From Pagrus major (Eukaryota; Chordata; Actinopteri; Spariformes; Sparidae): a DNA stretch of 64,000 bases. Of this stretch, positions 1-13,300 are shown piece after piece (position 1 is the first letter of the stretch; each line of letters begins with the position of its first letter). Under the pieces are notes generated by a model. It did no database searches and was not told where the DNA came from. It saw only the letters and a list, made by a program, of their open reading frames with translations. The stretch covers positions 25,338,040 to 25,402,039 of the forward strand of contig NC_133225.1 of assembly GCF_040436345.1 (NCBI RefSeq), read 5' to 3'. A program made the position numbers and the translations under genes.

Positions 1-354
1 GACTGATATTGAGGAAGCCAAACTTTGACTAAACATCCTCTTCATAATCATCACCTTACTGCAACGGATGTACAAAATGTACGGAGTGTTTCTGCACCAG
101 CTGACATCACATGACATGCCTCTTGCTCAAATTAAAGATGTTGAACGCTGACAAACCGTTACCAAAGGCCTGCAGGAGCCATAATGATCGTGCCTCTACA
201 GAGAGCAGGAGCTGGTGTGGAGCCACCTCGCTCTCAGTTATTGTCGAGTAAACACACACAGCAGAGCCAAGAGCAGCATGTCAGTCAGCCAGGCAAGAAA
301 GGCCAAGTGGAGGAGCCACTCGACGGCCAAAATGAACTGTAGAGACAGACGGAG

Positions 355-396
355 AGGGGCTGTGTGTGAGTGTGTGTGAGAGTGTGTGAGTGTGTT
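355..396. repeat. Degenerate TG/GA microsatellite
   Basis: A run of TGTG and TGAG units on the plus strand, imperfect throughout. Confidence 0.8.
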
Positions 397-3300
397 AGAA
401 AGTCAGAGAGAGCAAAAAAGAAAATAAGGGAGAGAGTGCCAGCATTTGTCTCATGCCAGCCAGATAAGAGGGGTGCCAAGGAGTTTTGATGTCATGCTGG
501 TGGTGGTGGGGTGACGGAGGGGTTAACTACTCTCTGATCCTCTCGCAGGCAGAAAGTAGGTCTGTTTGTAGTACTGAGACGAATATAAACAACTTTTCAA
601 AAGAACACAGTACTTGATTAGTGTTTCTGACCTTTCACTGGCACTGAAGTTATTTAGAAAGCGAAAGAAGGGGCACTTATCATGTCGTCTTTTCATTTAC
701 TTCAATTGCAAAGCACAACACTGTTTGCAAAAAAAGCTGGAACACTGTAAAACACAAAACAGGCTGGGATCATTTGCTTTTCCTTCTGGACAGTAGCCTT
801 TTCTCAGTAGGCGATTTGAGGTGGGACGAGGGGGGGACGCTGCACCCCAGATGCTATCCTGTCAGGACCTATCATCGATACATTACTGAAAATTATGACA
901 TTTTGACAGAGCTTTTCAATTTAAACCATTGCAGCTTTTCTAGCATTTAAGGGACTAGCAGTCCAGGAAACTAACAATTAACTAACTAACAATTTGTCAG
1001 ACATAATGTAGGTGCTAACTACAAACAAAACTCATTACATCATAACAACAGTAAGTGTTGGAAAACTGTATGTTGAAGTAAACTTGTATGTAACACTGTG
1101 ATCCTACCCTCTCACTGAAGTTACACAGAGCAGAAACAAGTGATGGGGGGGCGGAGTGGCTGAGACAGAGACACCATTCACTCTATTACAAGACACTGTG
1201 ACATCAGAAGCTGTTATTTTAAGGTTTAAAAAGTTACATAATGTTACTTTAAATGCAAAAAACAGCTATCATATGATCAACAACTTGACAAAAACACATC
1301 ACAGGAGAAGAAGCTTCACATAATCTTTTTGTAAATAAATACTGGTATTTGTGGGTGAGGACCCCATAAAGTTGAAGGTATTTAATACCTTGGAGGGAGC
1401 GTGTTGCTGTACAAAGACCTAATTGTGGGTGGACGGAGATCTGCCCGTCTGCTTGCAGTGCGGGTTTCTGAAGTCCTTAATGCAATGCAAACACGGTTTA
1501 AAAAGATTTACTCTGACACATATAGGGGAGTTTAAAAAGCCATGTTTCATCCTGCTCCCTATTAAATGAAATGTAGCATGATCTCTATATATTAAGCCAG
1601 GGCTAAGTTAGCCGTTGAGGATGCTAGCAAAGCAGTAATTTGATAAAACTGCAATGAAGACCGGTCCCGATGAAATTTAGAGCTCTTTAAGCCGGCGCTA
1701 TTCCCTGCGGTCCTCGACATTAAACCGTGCCAAGTCCATATGGGAAATTGATATGCAGTACGTGTGGCTTATTCCATTAGACTCATTAAAGTGTCACTTT
1801 GTCATCAGCACACTCTCGCACTTACAGCTTGCCTTACAACTGCAGCAAAGGACTCATTGTATCGCGTGTATAAAGTACAGCAGAGAACATTTTTTACGTG
1901 GCAGGCGTAATTTGTCTTCCAGACAGCAGTTGAAAGACATCAACATAGAGCGTATTGAATAGGAGGTATAGAACGCCGTTTAATTTGTAGTCTGACATGC
2001 AGAACAGGTCAACTGATGGAAAGGGGCAAATAGAATTTCAGTCTATTAATGCAACATTTAGTTTGATACAAATTAATGCTACCTTTCTGCAGCTCATTTC
2101 CCCACTCAGGCTACACTCTGTTAAAATCATTGAAGTGCCACATCTACACGCTGGCTTCTCAGCTGCAGCACTCTAACTCAAACTAGTGTTTTTTGTTCCT
2201 TTTGTTAATCCAGCACTGAATTTCCCTGAAGCCAGCGGAGGTTTTTCTCTCTCTAGCAGACTGACCTCCTGTGCAGACACTAAATTGCAGGAAAGGGGTT
2301 TTTCACGCTCGGCTACAGTTTGTAGTGGCAGAAACTTTATCAAACGTCTCCGACGAGGATCTGAGCGGGCCGTGTTTAGCCTCTGATTAAACGCTGCCTC
2401 TCCGAAGGGAATCTGACCACCGAAAAACAAGCACGCTCCACAGAGTCCGATTTGTGGAAATCAGAGTATTTTTCTGCCAATAATATACGAATGCGGGACA
2501 TTTACACTTCTCACCACTCACAGAAAGGCTTTTGGCGGGCTTGGCAGAGAGCAGATCTACAAAGAAGGCAAACCTAAAATCAAGCTCTCCTTCCAAGATT
2601 CCTCTGTCAACCAAGCCTTGACAACATATTTTCGGGACATTCCAGCCAGCAACCCAATGGAAAACAACCATTTACTGGTCACATCACACATCATAAGGAA
2701 ACTTAAAATCAATGAAGAAGTCCTGCTCAGGAAACAACAACCACAATACGAGAGTGATGGGAAAAAAAGCACTGAAAGTTAGTTATTTGATATCCTGATA
2801 CTTTTTTCATATCATTTAAAACAAATCGCCCATTGGCTGTACATCATTTAAACAATTAGCACACAACATTCTCAGAACAGTTTGCCCTTTGGCAACGCTG
2901 AGGCACACCGAGTCCTGACAAACACATGTGCTTAATAACCAGTGGGAAGTAGGTAATTGCTGGTGCACGACGTAGTTTACACACCGATGTTTTAAATCAG
3001 TGACATAAAGCAGAGTCGGAGCGCATGATTTATGGCTACGTGCTGATTAAATTAATGTCCACGACTTTCTTTCTTCCCTTTTCACACGCTCAAAATGGGA
3101 GACGAATACAAAAATCGACCCCCTCCTCCCAAAAAAATACCATACATCTGTTTCACACATACAGTTCCTGCCACATTCTTCTGCGTCTGCCAAAAGCTTT
3201 TAGGGATGCACACCACTTGATGCCTGAGTTAGTGTGGCGTGCACTGTGGAGAGTGGGAGTCGAGGTTTAAACACAGCAGAGTCATCTATCTGAAAGAGAT

Positions 3301-3973
3301 GTACCCTTCAAACCATGACAGAGCCTAACATTTCCCAGAACATCTGGATAAAACATAAACTGAATAAAAAGGGAGAAATTATAGCAATATCTCAATGATG
3401 AAAAGCTCCGAGCAAAAATAAAAAATCACTAAAGGGAGTGGCTGTATTGCACAATTTTACACGGATGCATAAAGAAAGTGCTCCCATAATCTATGACATC
3501 TCTTTCACCTCCTTGTAAACTGCTCCCTTAATATGAGTGTAAGAAAATGCCAGAAGACATATAACAGTCCAGACAGACATCTCGGTAGCAGGGAGAGCAG
3601 GACAAGCTCCTACACACTCAGCCTGCAGGACGGAGGGATTTTTTCCGGGGGTGAAGTGCCTTTAGTGTCAACAGTGTGTCCTGTTGAAAACTGCACTGAG
3701 GCAGTTCCACCCAGCATGATTTATAGCCTTCCTGAGTGTTATTAAAAGGCTAAATGCAACTCTAAACACATTTCACATAGTCGCTGCCCTGCAGAGGACC
3801 CTTTATGTTCAGAGGTGAACATCCCGTGCTCAGAAACATTTACAGTTTATATAGCTGGAAAACAATTTATTTTCATGAACGTGTCACAGATTATTACTTC
3901 GGAGCTACAGGGCGGAGGCTGAAAGGTGGAGCGACAGTGATTCTTTTGAAAAGATGCTGCACCTCTCTCGTGT

Positions 3974-4626
3974 TTAAAAGGTCCAGTGTGTAGGATTTTG
4001 GGGAATTTAGGGGCAGAAATTGATTTTAATATTCATGATTGGGTTTTCAGTAGTGAATAATCACCTGAAACTAAGAATCATTGTGTTTTTGTTACCTTAG
4101 AATGAGCCTTTTATGTCTACAGAAGGGTCCTCTTCCATACATTACGGAAAATCTGGATACAGCCCCGCTCATTCCTATGAAAGCTGCTCAGTGGTGCATG
4201 AAGCCAAAAAAGCTCGACTTCCCGGGTATAAAATTACCCGGGTCTTCCGCGGTGTACAGCCAGTAAAGCGTGTGCACTAGAGACTTCCACCGACCAAGCC
4301 GGCTAACTTCCGGTTAAGTGCCAGGCTAACTTGAATTGGGATAAAATTATTTAACTGTGCGGCTCTTGGAGATTTTCCAAATGCTGTAGGAATGAATGGC
4401 TCAAATTATGATGGCAAAACGAGCCATTTCGAGGGGGCTGTGCCGCTTCAAAGCTTAGTGCTTTTCCTGCGTCCACCATGTTTCTTCAGTAGCCCAGAAC
4501 GGACAAACCAAACAGTGGCTCTAGAGTGGGTGTTCTGTGATATTTTTGCACTTTTTGTAGAGGTGAGGTGAACCGAGGGGTATTCTGTACCAGACGTCAC
4601 TAAACCCTACACACTGGACCTTTAAA
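3974..4626. mobile_element. Inverted-repeat MITE-like element, long copy
   Basis: The ends are inverted copies: it begins TTAAAAGGTCCAGTGTGTAG and ends with the complement (CTACACACTGGACCTTTAA). Internal stretches ('AATGAGCCTTTTA', 'CAGTAGCCCAGAACGGACA', 'GTGGCTCTAGAG', 'GAGGGGTATTC') are shared with the second copy at 50870-51204. This copy carries about 300 bp extra in the middle, including a perfect 8-bp inverted repeat around a 6-bp loop at 4221-4242. There is no transposase frame, so it is non-autonomous. I recognise the family as widespread in teleosts but cannot assign a superfamily. Confidence 0.85.
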
Positions 4627-5104
4627 TTAAAGGTGCATTTACTTGCACCATGGTGATCAGCTTGTTCCCCACTTTGAGCAGAAATCTGATTTCCATGCAG
4701 CAAGGTTGGCAGCTGGGTTCAATTTCAGGTAAACTGATTATGAATAAACCCAGCTGGCACGGGTAGATAAATCCTGCAGATAAAAACACTAGGCCGTGTC
4801 AACAAATTGTGCACAAATGCATGAAAAGTCCTCCCAGAAGAGGACATCAAGCAAGGCCCTTTAAGAACAGAATCTCATGATCTGTTCTACATGATTCCAT
4901 CCTTGTTTAGTTTATTACATGGACGGCTGATCGTGATGCCCGAGCTGTTTTTGGCAAGCGGAGAAAAGAATCTGAGGGCTCCATTGTCCTGCCTCTACCT
5001 GATAACTTACGTTAATCAGAATTTGGTGATCATCCAAGTGTAGAAAGAGTGTTGCACTTTATTAGGTTTAAAAACTTTGTAAGATAATTAATCACAGTTT
5101 AGGG

Positions 5105-5262
5105 TCAAGCTGCAACAATTAAACGATTAATCAAGTAATCAAGTGCTTGGACAAAAGAAGCAATCTGGAGACGTCACTTTGGGAAATTGTGATGAGCATT
5201 TTTCACAATTTTTGGACATTTTATACACAAATGAAAATAACTGTTCGTTGCAGCCCTAGTTT
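5105..5262. repeat. Fragment of a dispersed teleost repeat (ATTAATCG family)
   Basis: It has the family's hallmark ends, GCTGCAACAATTAAACGATT and GTTCGTTGCAGCCCTA, and the internal 'GACGTCACTTTGGGAAATTG'. It is related to the copies at 7942-8460, 53250-53445, 60595-60890 and 63350-63762. Confidence 0.75.
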
Positions 5263-6810
5263 CAGGAATTGAAAGTAGCTAAGAGTACGTATATCTCCTT
5301 AAAGATACATAAATCATGCATGCATATATGTCTTTATCTTTGGCTTTCTTTTCCAAGTCTGCCATGTAAGCACATTGTGGCCAGGAGAAGCCCCGATTGT
5401 TCCTGGAAATGCCTGGCATGTGAACCACAGTGACAGACCAGTGACCTCTGACCTCTGGCTGGAAGCTCGCAGACTGACCAGTAAACCAGACAGCAGCAAA
5501 TAAAAGGCGGATGGCCGGCCACGCCTTTCAGCTTCTTTCTTGCACAATACAGCCATATCATATCCACTGGCCGCTGATCACAGGGAACCGAGCTCTTCTC
5601 TTCACATGTGATTATAGTTCAACTCCACTGTTGCTCTTTTCTGACAATTCTCATTACAGTGAGCCGGAGTAGAGACAGGACTCCCAGTGATATCATCCAT
5701 AAACACATCCTGGAGCTGCTTCATTGGCGGTGAATAGAAGGTCAAGTTTTTGGATTGTAATGGAAGAGGATATTATTGGGTGTCATTTTCTTGTCGATAA
5801 GTGTTGCATCAAAACTGTGATTCACAGCAGCTGCATATCATCTCAGAGAGACGGCTGTTCCAGCAGAGGGAGGGAAAGTAAAAGTGAGTCAACTTTGCTT
5901 CATGGAGAACAGTATTAGCACATGAAATCTAATTTTCAGGGTAGACTTTGCCTCTACACTGCACAGTCGTTTCCACTTGTCTATTTCCAGAAATGAAGTA
6001 GCTGCAGAAGCACAGGCTTGGCTCTCCTCCGCTCCATATTCGATCATGGAACTCCATTTGAAGTAGTTATAGCTAACTCATCCAGTTAAGTAATGTGGAT
6101 TAACATTCCTCCCTTGCACAGAGCAGGAAAAGGAAGATACAAGGGAGAAGGGATGGAAAGAGAAGGACCAGAGGAGAACGCTTTGCGCTCAACTGTATAT
6201 TACAGCAAAAAGCATTTAAGGAGGACAGAGATAATCCAAACAAAGCTCAGAAAACCTTCCGGAGAGGATTCATCACGACCCATCTGGGAGGGGGGGGTTG
6301 TTTTATACTTAATATACACTCAAAAGTCAGAGATCAGAAAAAAATTCAAATGCTTTCCACGAGCGACTTCATAAACAATTCAAATTTCACTCAAACTGAA
6401 TTCAATCATACTTATATTAGTCAACCAAAAAGCCAGTAACATACACCATGAGTTCATCATCTCTTCGATACCACACACTCAGCCATGTTCGGTAAGAGGG
6501 CAGTGGAAATATAGCTCCTATGTTTGTTGAATGAGCAAAAACACAAACTAAGCCTCTTTACTTTCAACCACAGACAAATAAACTGATGATTTATTTTAGT
6601 GTTTGTTTTGGAAAAGGGCAGTTAAGTCAAGATTGTAGTATTGTTTCCTAGAGGCCACAGCCTGGCCTGGTTCTCCACAAGCTGTCTCATCTTACTGCCT
6701 GAAACAGCCACTCTGTGACCATCAGTCAGACCTACACTTTAACAACTGTTTGAATTGAGACTTTATGCATGTCTTATCTTTCAACTAACCTCAACTATTG
6801 AGGGGGTTTG

Positions 6811-6825
6811 GTCGGGGGGGGGGGG
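6811..6825. repeat. Poly-G run
   Basis: An almost uninterrupted G homopolymer on the plus strand. The length is likely to be uncertain in any assembly. Confidence 0.75.
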
Positions 6826-7238
6826 ACAATAGCTATCCAGCTGACTGGGTAAGAGCCCTCCATTGTCTGCCAGTGGAGTCAAGTCTTTCCCCGTGCAGAG
6901 GCTCCACAGTGACAATGGGACGATAATCTAAACACCAAAGATCATTTACATGAGAGGGGAGGCTGAGTGATAGCAGTGTGTGGACATCTATGAGATTAAG
7001 TCGAGGGTGTAGTGTTCTGATGCCAGACATGAAGTCAATGATGGATGACTTAAATGCTCTTTACAGTCGCTATAAAGCCCCTGCCTGATGAGGGCACATG
7101 CTTAAAGTCCCAACAAAGAGTTTTTCATGACAGATTGCATCGTTGAATTCACGCGTGTTGAGATGAACCCGCAGAGTGAGCGGAGCCAGCAGAGAAGCAG
7201 GGGAAACAAGGGAATGATAACCGAGTATTGAGACTCAC

Positions 7239-7344
7239 CAGACGCGCTCAGGTCCAGGACGCTTTGGAGCAGCAGGGCGATCCACAGAGCGCAGCCTGGA
7301 CATCTCCACAGACGCTGACTCACCGCTGCCCGAGTTGGATACAT
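7239..7344 (-). CDS. ror1: Signal-peptide first coding exon, probably ror1 (5' end only)
   Basis: ATG at 7344 opens about 35 codons, then a consensus donor (TCTG|GTGAGT) in phase 1. The peptide has a basic start (MYPTRAAVSQRLWR), a hydrophobic core (CALWIALLLQSVLDL) and a small-residue end (SASG), which is a typical cleavable signal peptide. ROR1 is a single-pass receptor tyrosine kinase-like Wnt5a receptor with Ig, Frizzled, Kringle and kinase domains, and its first exon encodes little more than the signal peptide. The exon sequence alone is not diagnostic. The call rests on synteny: in human, ROR1 follows PGM1 in the same orientation, as here. No second exon is seen between 1 and 7238, which fits the very large first intron of ROR1 genes. 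The flanking 7345-7670 is CpG-rich and probably holds the 5' UTR. A different secreted or membrane protein cannot be excluded. Confidence 0.62.
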
Positions 7345-7670
7345 TCCTCCGGCTCTGTGTTAAACCTTCGCTCCGCTTTTCACATCCACTGCACTCAAAA
7401 ATGGAATTTGCGAGCAACTCCCCCACAAAAAAAGAAATGAACAGTGCTTCACCAGACTGTGCGTTCAGAGCGCACCAAACCCTCTCGGGCTGAAAAAAAT
7501 AAATAAAGTGAAATTCTGGAAGAGAGTTGTCTCCGGTTCTCCTGCTTTCTGTCTCTTTCCTCGTCGCAGCAGCCCAGCTCACTTTCCCCCTCACTGTCTC
7601 TCTCTCCAACTGAGCGCAATCCTTCCTACAAACTTCACTGGAGACTTGTGCCCACAGGAGCCACATGGCT
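7345..7670 (-). promoter_or_regulatory. CpG-rich 5' UTR / promoter of the ror1-like exon
   Basis: This stretch upstream of the signal-peptide ATG is richer in CpG than its surroundings and has pyrimidine-rich tracts. It contains an upstream ATG at 7666 in another frame whose reading frame runs through the ror1 start. The transcription start cannot be placed from sequence alone. Confidence 0.4.
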
Positions 7671-7941
7671 CTGATTAGCCACGTGTCGCCACCCTGCGGT
7701 CACTGCGGGGACTGTCAGAGGGCAGGCAGGCATTTAAATTACAGAAATGGATTTAGCTGAATTTTAAGTGCGCATTCTGGAGACAGAGAGGTCCTGAGAA
7801 ACGTAAAAACATGAGAGGGGAAAAAAATAACATTATGGTGAGATTGTTCAATGTCAGTTATTGTGTTTAAGGTCGAGAATAAACCTTGTGTCTGTCTTTA
7901 GTCATGTGCAAATATGCACAGACAAAATTAACTACAAATTA

Positions 7942-8460
7942 AGGCTGCAGCTAATAATTATATCCATTATCGATTAATCTGCACACTATTTTCTATTAAC
8001 GATGAATGGATTACTTGTTTGGTCAAAAAATAATAAAAAAATGTTCTCAAATCCAAGGTGATGTCTTCAAATGTCTGGTTTTTGTCCGTCCAAAAGCTCA
8101 GTATGATATAAACCAGACAGAAGCAGAAAATATCCACATTTTAGAAGTTGCCATTTTTTTAATATTAATTTTTATTGACATAGTTTAAAAAATAACATAA
8201 AACCCACACGTACATCAATATCCAAAGCCCAACTTAAACAACTCCCCACGTGCAATGCTTTGAGGATGAGTTTTTTTTTTGCTGGTACCATGCCCAACAT
8301 TAGAGCTGCTTAATGTGTGAATCCAAAGAGAGCCAAGTCTCTTTTTTTGCCATTTTTGTCTGAAAAATTGCAACTATGATTAATCGATCACTGAAACAGG
8401 TGGCAATTATTTTTCTCTTGATCAACTAATCTATTTGTCCGCTGATCATTGCAGCTGTAA
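7942..8460. mobile_element. ATTAATCG-family repeat, interrupted
   Basis: The left part begins 'GGCTGCAGCTAATAATTAT' and the right part ends 'GATCATTGCAGCTGTAATA', giving complementary GCTGCA/TGCAGC ends. The family consensus is interrupted between about 8160 and 8335 by unrelated A/T-rich DNA, probably a later insertion. Confidence 0.75.
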
Positions 8461-8652
8461 TACAGATTATGACAAGTGAAATGAGTCAAAAGTCATACAA
8501 CAAGTCTGAAACCGGATTAAGTTTGAGAAACATGGGTACAAAATAGTGTGAAAAAGTACCAAAAAAAAAAGTTTTCAAAAATGGAATAAGGCATAAGGAA
8601 TACAGTGGATGATTTAAACAAAAAGAAAAAAAAACAAAGATGAGATGTAAAA

Positions 8653-8682
8653 CATACAAACAAACAAACAAACAAACAAAAC
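8653..8682. repeat. (AAAC)n microsatellite
   Basis: About six to seven tandem AAAC units. Confidence 0.9.
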
Positions 8683-9590
8683 CCCAAGACTTTAGAATAA
8701 AGTACAGTGTGACTTTAAAAAAAAAAAAAATTCCAACTCTTTAAAAGTGATTTAAAAGAAGATACTGATGCAGCCAGCTGTAGTTCCTCAGGCTCAGGAG
8801 CCCAAACAGCAAACACTCAGTCATCTTTAGTCTTTAGGCGTGAGCTGGGAACAGAATGTAACAGAAACATAAAATAAAATGTGGTTATACAACCCTACAT
8901 GCACACCCAAACTTAAATTATGACAAAAACTAAAGGAAGTAACCCAAAAGGAAGCTCCTCAGTCCCCTGAAGACAAGGACCAAAATATTCTCCTATGACA
9001 ACAGTATACCAATGATACATTCAGGGAATGTGAAGAGTGAATTAAGCATGACCTTATACATGTTGCACTGATGATATTTCTGATGTTCCTATACAGGGTT
9101 TGTTCATTATGTTACACCCACCACATAATATACTAAAACTATACGTTTTTGAAAGGACAGTCAGAAAATGATCATTGTACATTTTGCCACCAAGTTCAGC
9201 ATCTGGCTTGTTGAACAGTGACTGTCATGTGATTTTGTGTACTGCTGTATGAAAACAAGCCTGTTTTTCAGCTACACACACTCATTTGACTAACATGTGA
9301 TCCAGTGTGATGTGAATTAATAAAATAAATTGTGTTTTTATCTTTCTGGATTATCTGATATGGATCCACCCAGAACTGATTAGATGATCACATGTGGTGG
9401 TGACTTCAGCAAATATGACTGACTTTTTTTAGAGGTGACTATTCTGCCATATATTTAACTCAGTGAACTTCATTCAGTTCCCATCCATGCACTACATGGA
9501 CAAATACATATTAATAAAGGAAAGAGAAGAGAATATGTTGGGGGTTTATTGGGCTTTGAACAATCATGCCTGTAGACATGTTAACTAAAG

Positions 9591-9592
<2 letters not shown>

Positions 9593-9621
<29 letters not shown>
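9593..9621. repeat. (CA)n microsatellite
   Basis: About fourteen uninterrupted CA units. Confidence 0.95.
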
Positions 9622-12600
9622 ACACAATTATTAATTCCAGAGCCTTGCAGAATTATTAACCCGGCTCACCTCTTCCTCCATAACTCCACACCTTGTTTCA
9701 TTTTACTCTGCTCCCTTCTGGATTTTGACACATACTTTGTCTCTGCATGTGTGTCTGCACACACAGAGCACTTTGAAAGACTAATACCGTCATATTTGGG
9801 GCAGGGAAAGAATGGTAGCAATTTAGCATCTCCGGTCCCCCCTTTATTGTGACCTACCCCTGCTCATTAGAGGGAAATATCATCCTCTCTGAGGTATGTT
9901 TCGGTTTAACTGTTACAGAGTAAAGGAGTAGCGTGTATGAATTATGCTTTAAGGTGGATTATGGTTTTTTGGGATATGAGAGAGGGTGCAGTGGGCTGCT
10001 CATGAGTGTCAGGGGCTTCACCTCTGATGTCCCTCCTCCTCATCAGGCTCAGGGTCATTGGCTGCCTCGTAAGTACTCCTTCCTTCCCCTCCTCTCCTGT
10101 CCAGTCATCCCTGGGGAGATGCTGCTAATCAGAGCTTACAGATAACAGTTCACAAGCTTCCTGCATGCCATGAGATAGGACAAGGGTGTGTCCGAGTGTG
10201 TGTTGGGGAGAATAAAAGCTTACATTTTCCAGATTTTGGTCTATATGCTTCTGTGTTGTTTCAAGAATTTCTGTTACTGTATATTGTATGTCAACACATC
10301 TTTGCAGAGTCCCTGGTCCACCGTTACTTGAGTGGTTGAGGAAATTAAGAATACGGTGATTATGAGGGTTGAGGGACACAAAGCAGCAGGTTGCGATAGC
10401 TGCCAAAGATCTGATCAGAACCAGGGCTACAGTCGATTCAAGCAATTCAACATGTAAGCAGAGACAGCAGTTTATTTGTGAATGATGATGGAGTGCTCAG
10501 CCTCACTTAAAAAAACTGGGCATAACAATTATTTCATGCCAGAGGTCGTGATTTTGAAAAAGTGTATAATTCCTCTTGATTCAATTGATTTGTGAGTGAA
10601 ATATGTGCGCTTGTAGCTCCGACTTAGAACTGCAGTCTGCAGCTTCAAGGACTTCAAGTGGTTTGAGTGCCTATTTCTGGTGAGCTTCTTTTGGACTGCA
10701 GAAAAAAAGGAACACTCAAAGCGTGTGAGATTTCATGTGCAGACATGGCGTGTGCATGATTTCAGACAACACAAGACTTTTGTGCTCTGGAGATATCACA
10801 GCGAGAGCAAATTCAAACGAAATAACTTTAAATAACTGTTAAACCGAAAGAAATTGGCCATGACTGATTACAGTTTGGAGAAACGCGTGAGGTGATGTAC
10901 ATCATATGTCAGCTGGGTTTCTTACTGAGGCACCCTTTTAAATTTGCTGTTTAAGCAGCCAGATGAATTTAACCTAAGCTCTGCTGAGGTGGTTTTCTCT
11001 GTAATAAGGACCGTCAGAGGAGTGCAGGGCCTCACCACTGGGCCGATCAAGTAGCGAGATTACTTCTGACATTTTCCTCCTTGATGTCTATCGACTTCAT
11101 TTTGCCTAAAGTAGGATATGATTATTAAAATTGCAACCATGCATAGTGAAAGTCATCTAACTTTCATGGTGGGGTGGATTAGGGTTCTGAAGGTCTCTTT
11201 GAAGAGCAGATCCCTGAGGCTTTTCTCCAGCGGCCACAGCACATGGACAGGGAGGCCCTTTGTTACATGGTTGGCAAAGATGTCTGGGTAAATAAAAGTG
11301 AATGAAAGGATGAGGGTGATGATGCCCTTTCAAGAAACTATCTGCCACATCTTCTCTGTATTTTCCTTGTGCCTTCGAAACATTCAGTCTGTCTCATTTC
11401 CTTCAGATGAATCTAATAAATCTTGCTTTAATCTGATTTTCCTTGCAATCGTCTGAAATGTGCTAGCATTTTGCACATTCTTCAATCAGTGGATAACTCA
11501 AGACAATTTCCGTCCCAGTTCAGACATTAAATGGCTGACAGACAATACTGGCCGCACTGCATCCTTTGCATCCCCTTCCACCCACGCCTGTCCAAATCAG
11601 AGCTTAAAGACTGTGCTACATATTGAATTTTGCGCTGTTACTCTACTCCCAAGAGGTGTCTTTTGGAACATACTGCAGTCAGAGCTAACATACAAGAAAT
11701 GCAGGATGGAGGGAACTTTTTTCAGGCCAGTACTGCAGCCTCCCTGCATTTAAAGAAAGGGAACTGTCACTATGAGAAGGCAACATTCATACAGACTGTA
11801 AAAACATCCAATCTCCTGACATTTATTTAAAAAAACATCCAGAAATCCTGTCACAAAAATAGGTAAATGTGTACACTGGTGCTTAGCATCTTTACATTGT
11901 CCTGTTCTTCTCAACAGGGCCTCCATATATGTGAAGTTTCAGGCAGCAGAATAATAATTGCTTGCAGTCGAACACATGTAAGACACATCTCTGGGTTTAA
12001 TTGTGTACCACATTTTTCTTCTTTTGTTTGTATTTATAGCGCAGTACATATGGGGGAAGGGGGAAGCCCACGGAAAGCAATGAGAGAACAGCTTATTTGT
12101 ATTTTAACAAAATATTCTAATTTAAGATTAAATCAGGCTTAAAAACTGAATAAAATGCAACGTTGTCTGCCTGCAGTTTACAATAACTTTTAACATGAAG
12201 TATTTCTGGTGCAGTAAAAAGCCTCAATATCCAGTTTCTATTTGATCTCAAATCCAAGAATGGATCCATATAGTCTCTCCATCGAGCCAAAACTTCAGAG
12301 GACACTGAGCCATGGACGTGTGGTGTTTCCTGGCATATTAGTCTTCTCATTGACTGCGAGCCAGAAGAAGAATGGATGAGAAGGACACGGAGCAGCCTGT
12401 TGACACAAGCCAGCCTCGTCTCTAACATTGCTTGGTTGAACTGTGTGGTCAGAATTGTTCCAGCTCATCTCGTCTCATTTCTGAACAGCTTTTATGGCCT
12501 CACACATCATCCTGTACACTTCGGCTCCAGACCCACTGAGAGTGTTAAGATGGCGATGACTCATGTGGAGCCTCAACATCTATTAATGCCAGGTTTTTTT

Positions 12601-13072
12601 TTTTTTTTTGAGACCTTGTTGATCTCACGTACTGCGTCAAAGCTTGTTCACATCTAGTCGATGAGCTGGAGGTGATATCTTAGTTTTATAAGACAGTAGA
12701 CAGAGTAGTTTTAATTCATCATTTTCTAGCTTTGGCTTTACTTTACACTAAAAAACACAAAAAAGCAGATTGTGTTATTTTAAATTGAGAGGCATGGTAA
12801 GATGGATTTCTGATAACACATCCTGCTACAGCACTTCATTCATGTCACAGACCTTTTAATTGGGACTATACAAATGCCTACTAGTGTTATGCCTACTCCA
12901 TTAAGGACTGGGCCTAGTTTGCTCATTTCAAACCCAGTAATTACATTACTCACAAATAGTCTCCCTTACGCTGAATGTTTGGGTAGTTAGCTTCGTTGTT
13001 GGCCTGGAGGGCTAACAGTTTCAGTTTGGTCTCTGCTCTGGTACGGGATTTGTTGGCTTGCCGCAAGGGCTG

Positions 13073-13300
13073 AGGCTGGGAGGAAGTTCAGGGCCTGTAT
13101 ACACCTGGCATTAACACTGATCTGAGGCGATCCAATCATTGAGATCTGATCGTTTAGACCACATTCTCAGGTGGTCTGAAAAACAGGTCCTTTCTCTGTT
13201 CCACTGTTACCAGCTCATATTCTGGGCTGTTTTTAGATTTCATAGATCTGACTTTCATCTATGCAGAAAAACACAGGTGGATGCTGATAATGCATCCACA
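13073..13300. repeat. Probable dispersed repeat fragment
   Basis: The stretch 'CCTGTATACACCTGGCATTA' followed by GATC-rich sequence resembles the end of a common fish interspersed repeat. Only one copy is in this window, so this rests on recollection and the right boundary is uncertain. Confidence 0.4.

Larger units (their letters stand above)
1..7238 (-). other. Part of the large first intron of ror1 (left end open)
   Basis: No exon with family similarity was found on either strand. It holds a degenerate TG-rich tract at 355-396, an inverted-repeat element at 3974-4626, a fragment of the dispersed ATTAATCG-type repeat near 5105-5262, and a G run near 6811-6825. Blocks at about 1600-1950, 2160-2600 and 2820-3060 are non-repetitive and high in complexity, and are candidates for conserved regulatory sequence. 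The assignment depends on the ror1 call. Confidence 0.5.

Noticed and set aside
8500-8760. A-rich stretch as a SINE or processed-pseudogene tail
   Set aside because: No upstream body with RNA-polymerase-III boxes or gene similarity; simple A-rich and AAAC repeat sequence explains it.
10125-10445. 106-codon minus open frame in the ror1-pgm1 gap
   Set aside because: Considered as a transposon remnant, but no transposase or reverse-transcriptase motif could be recognised.
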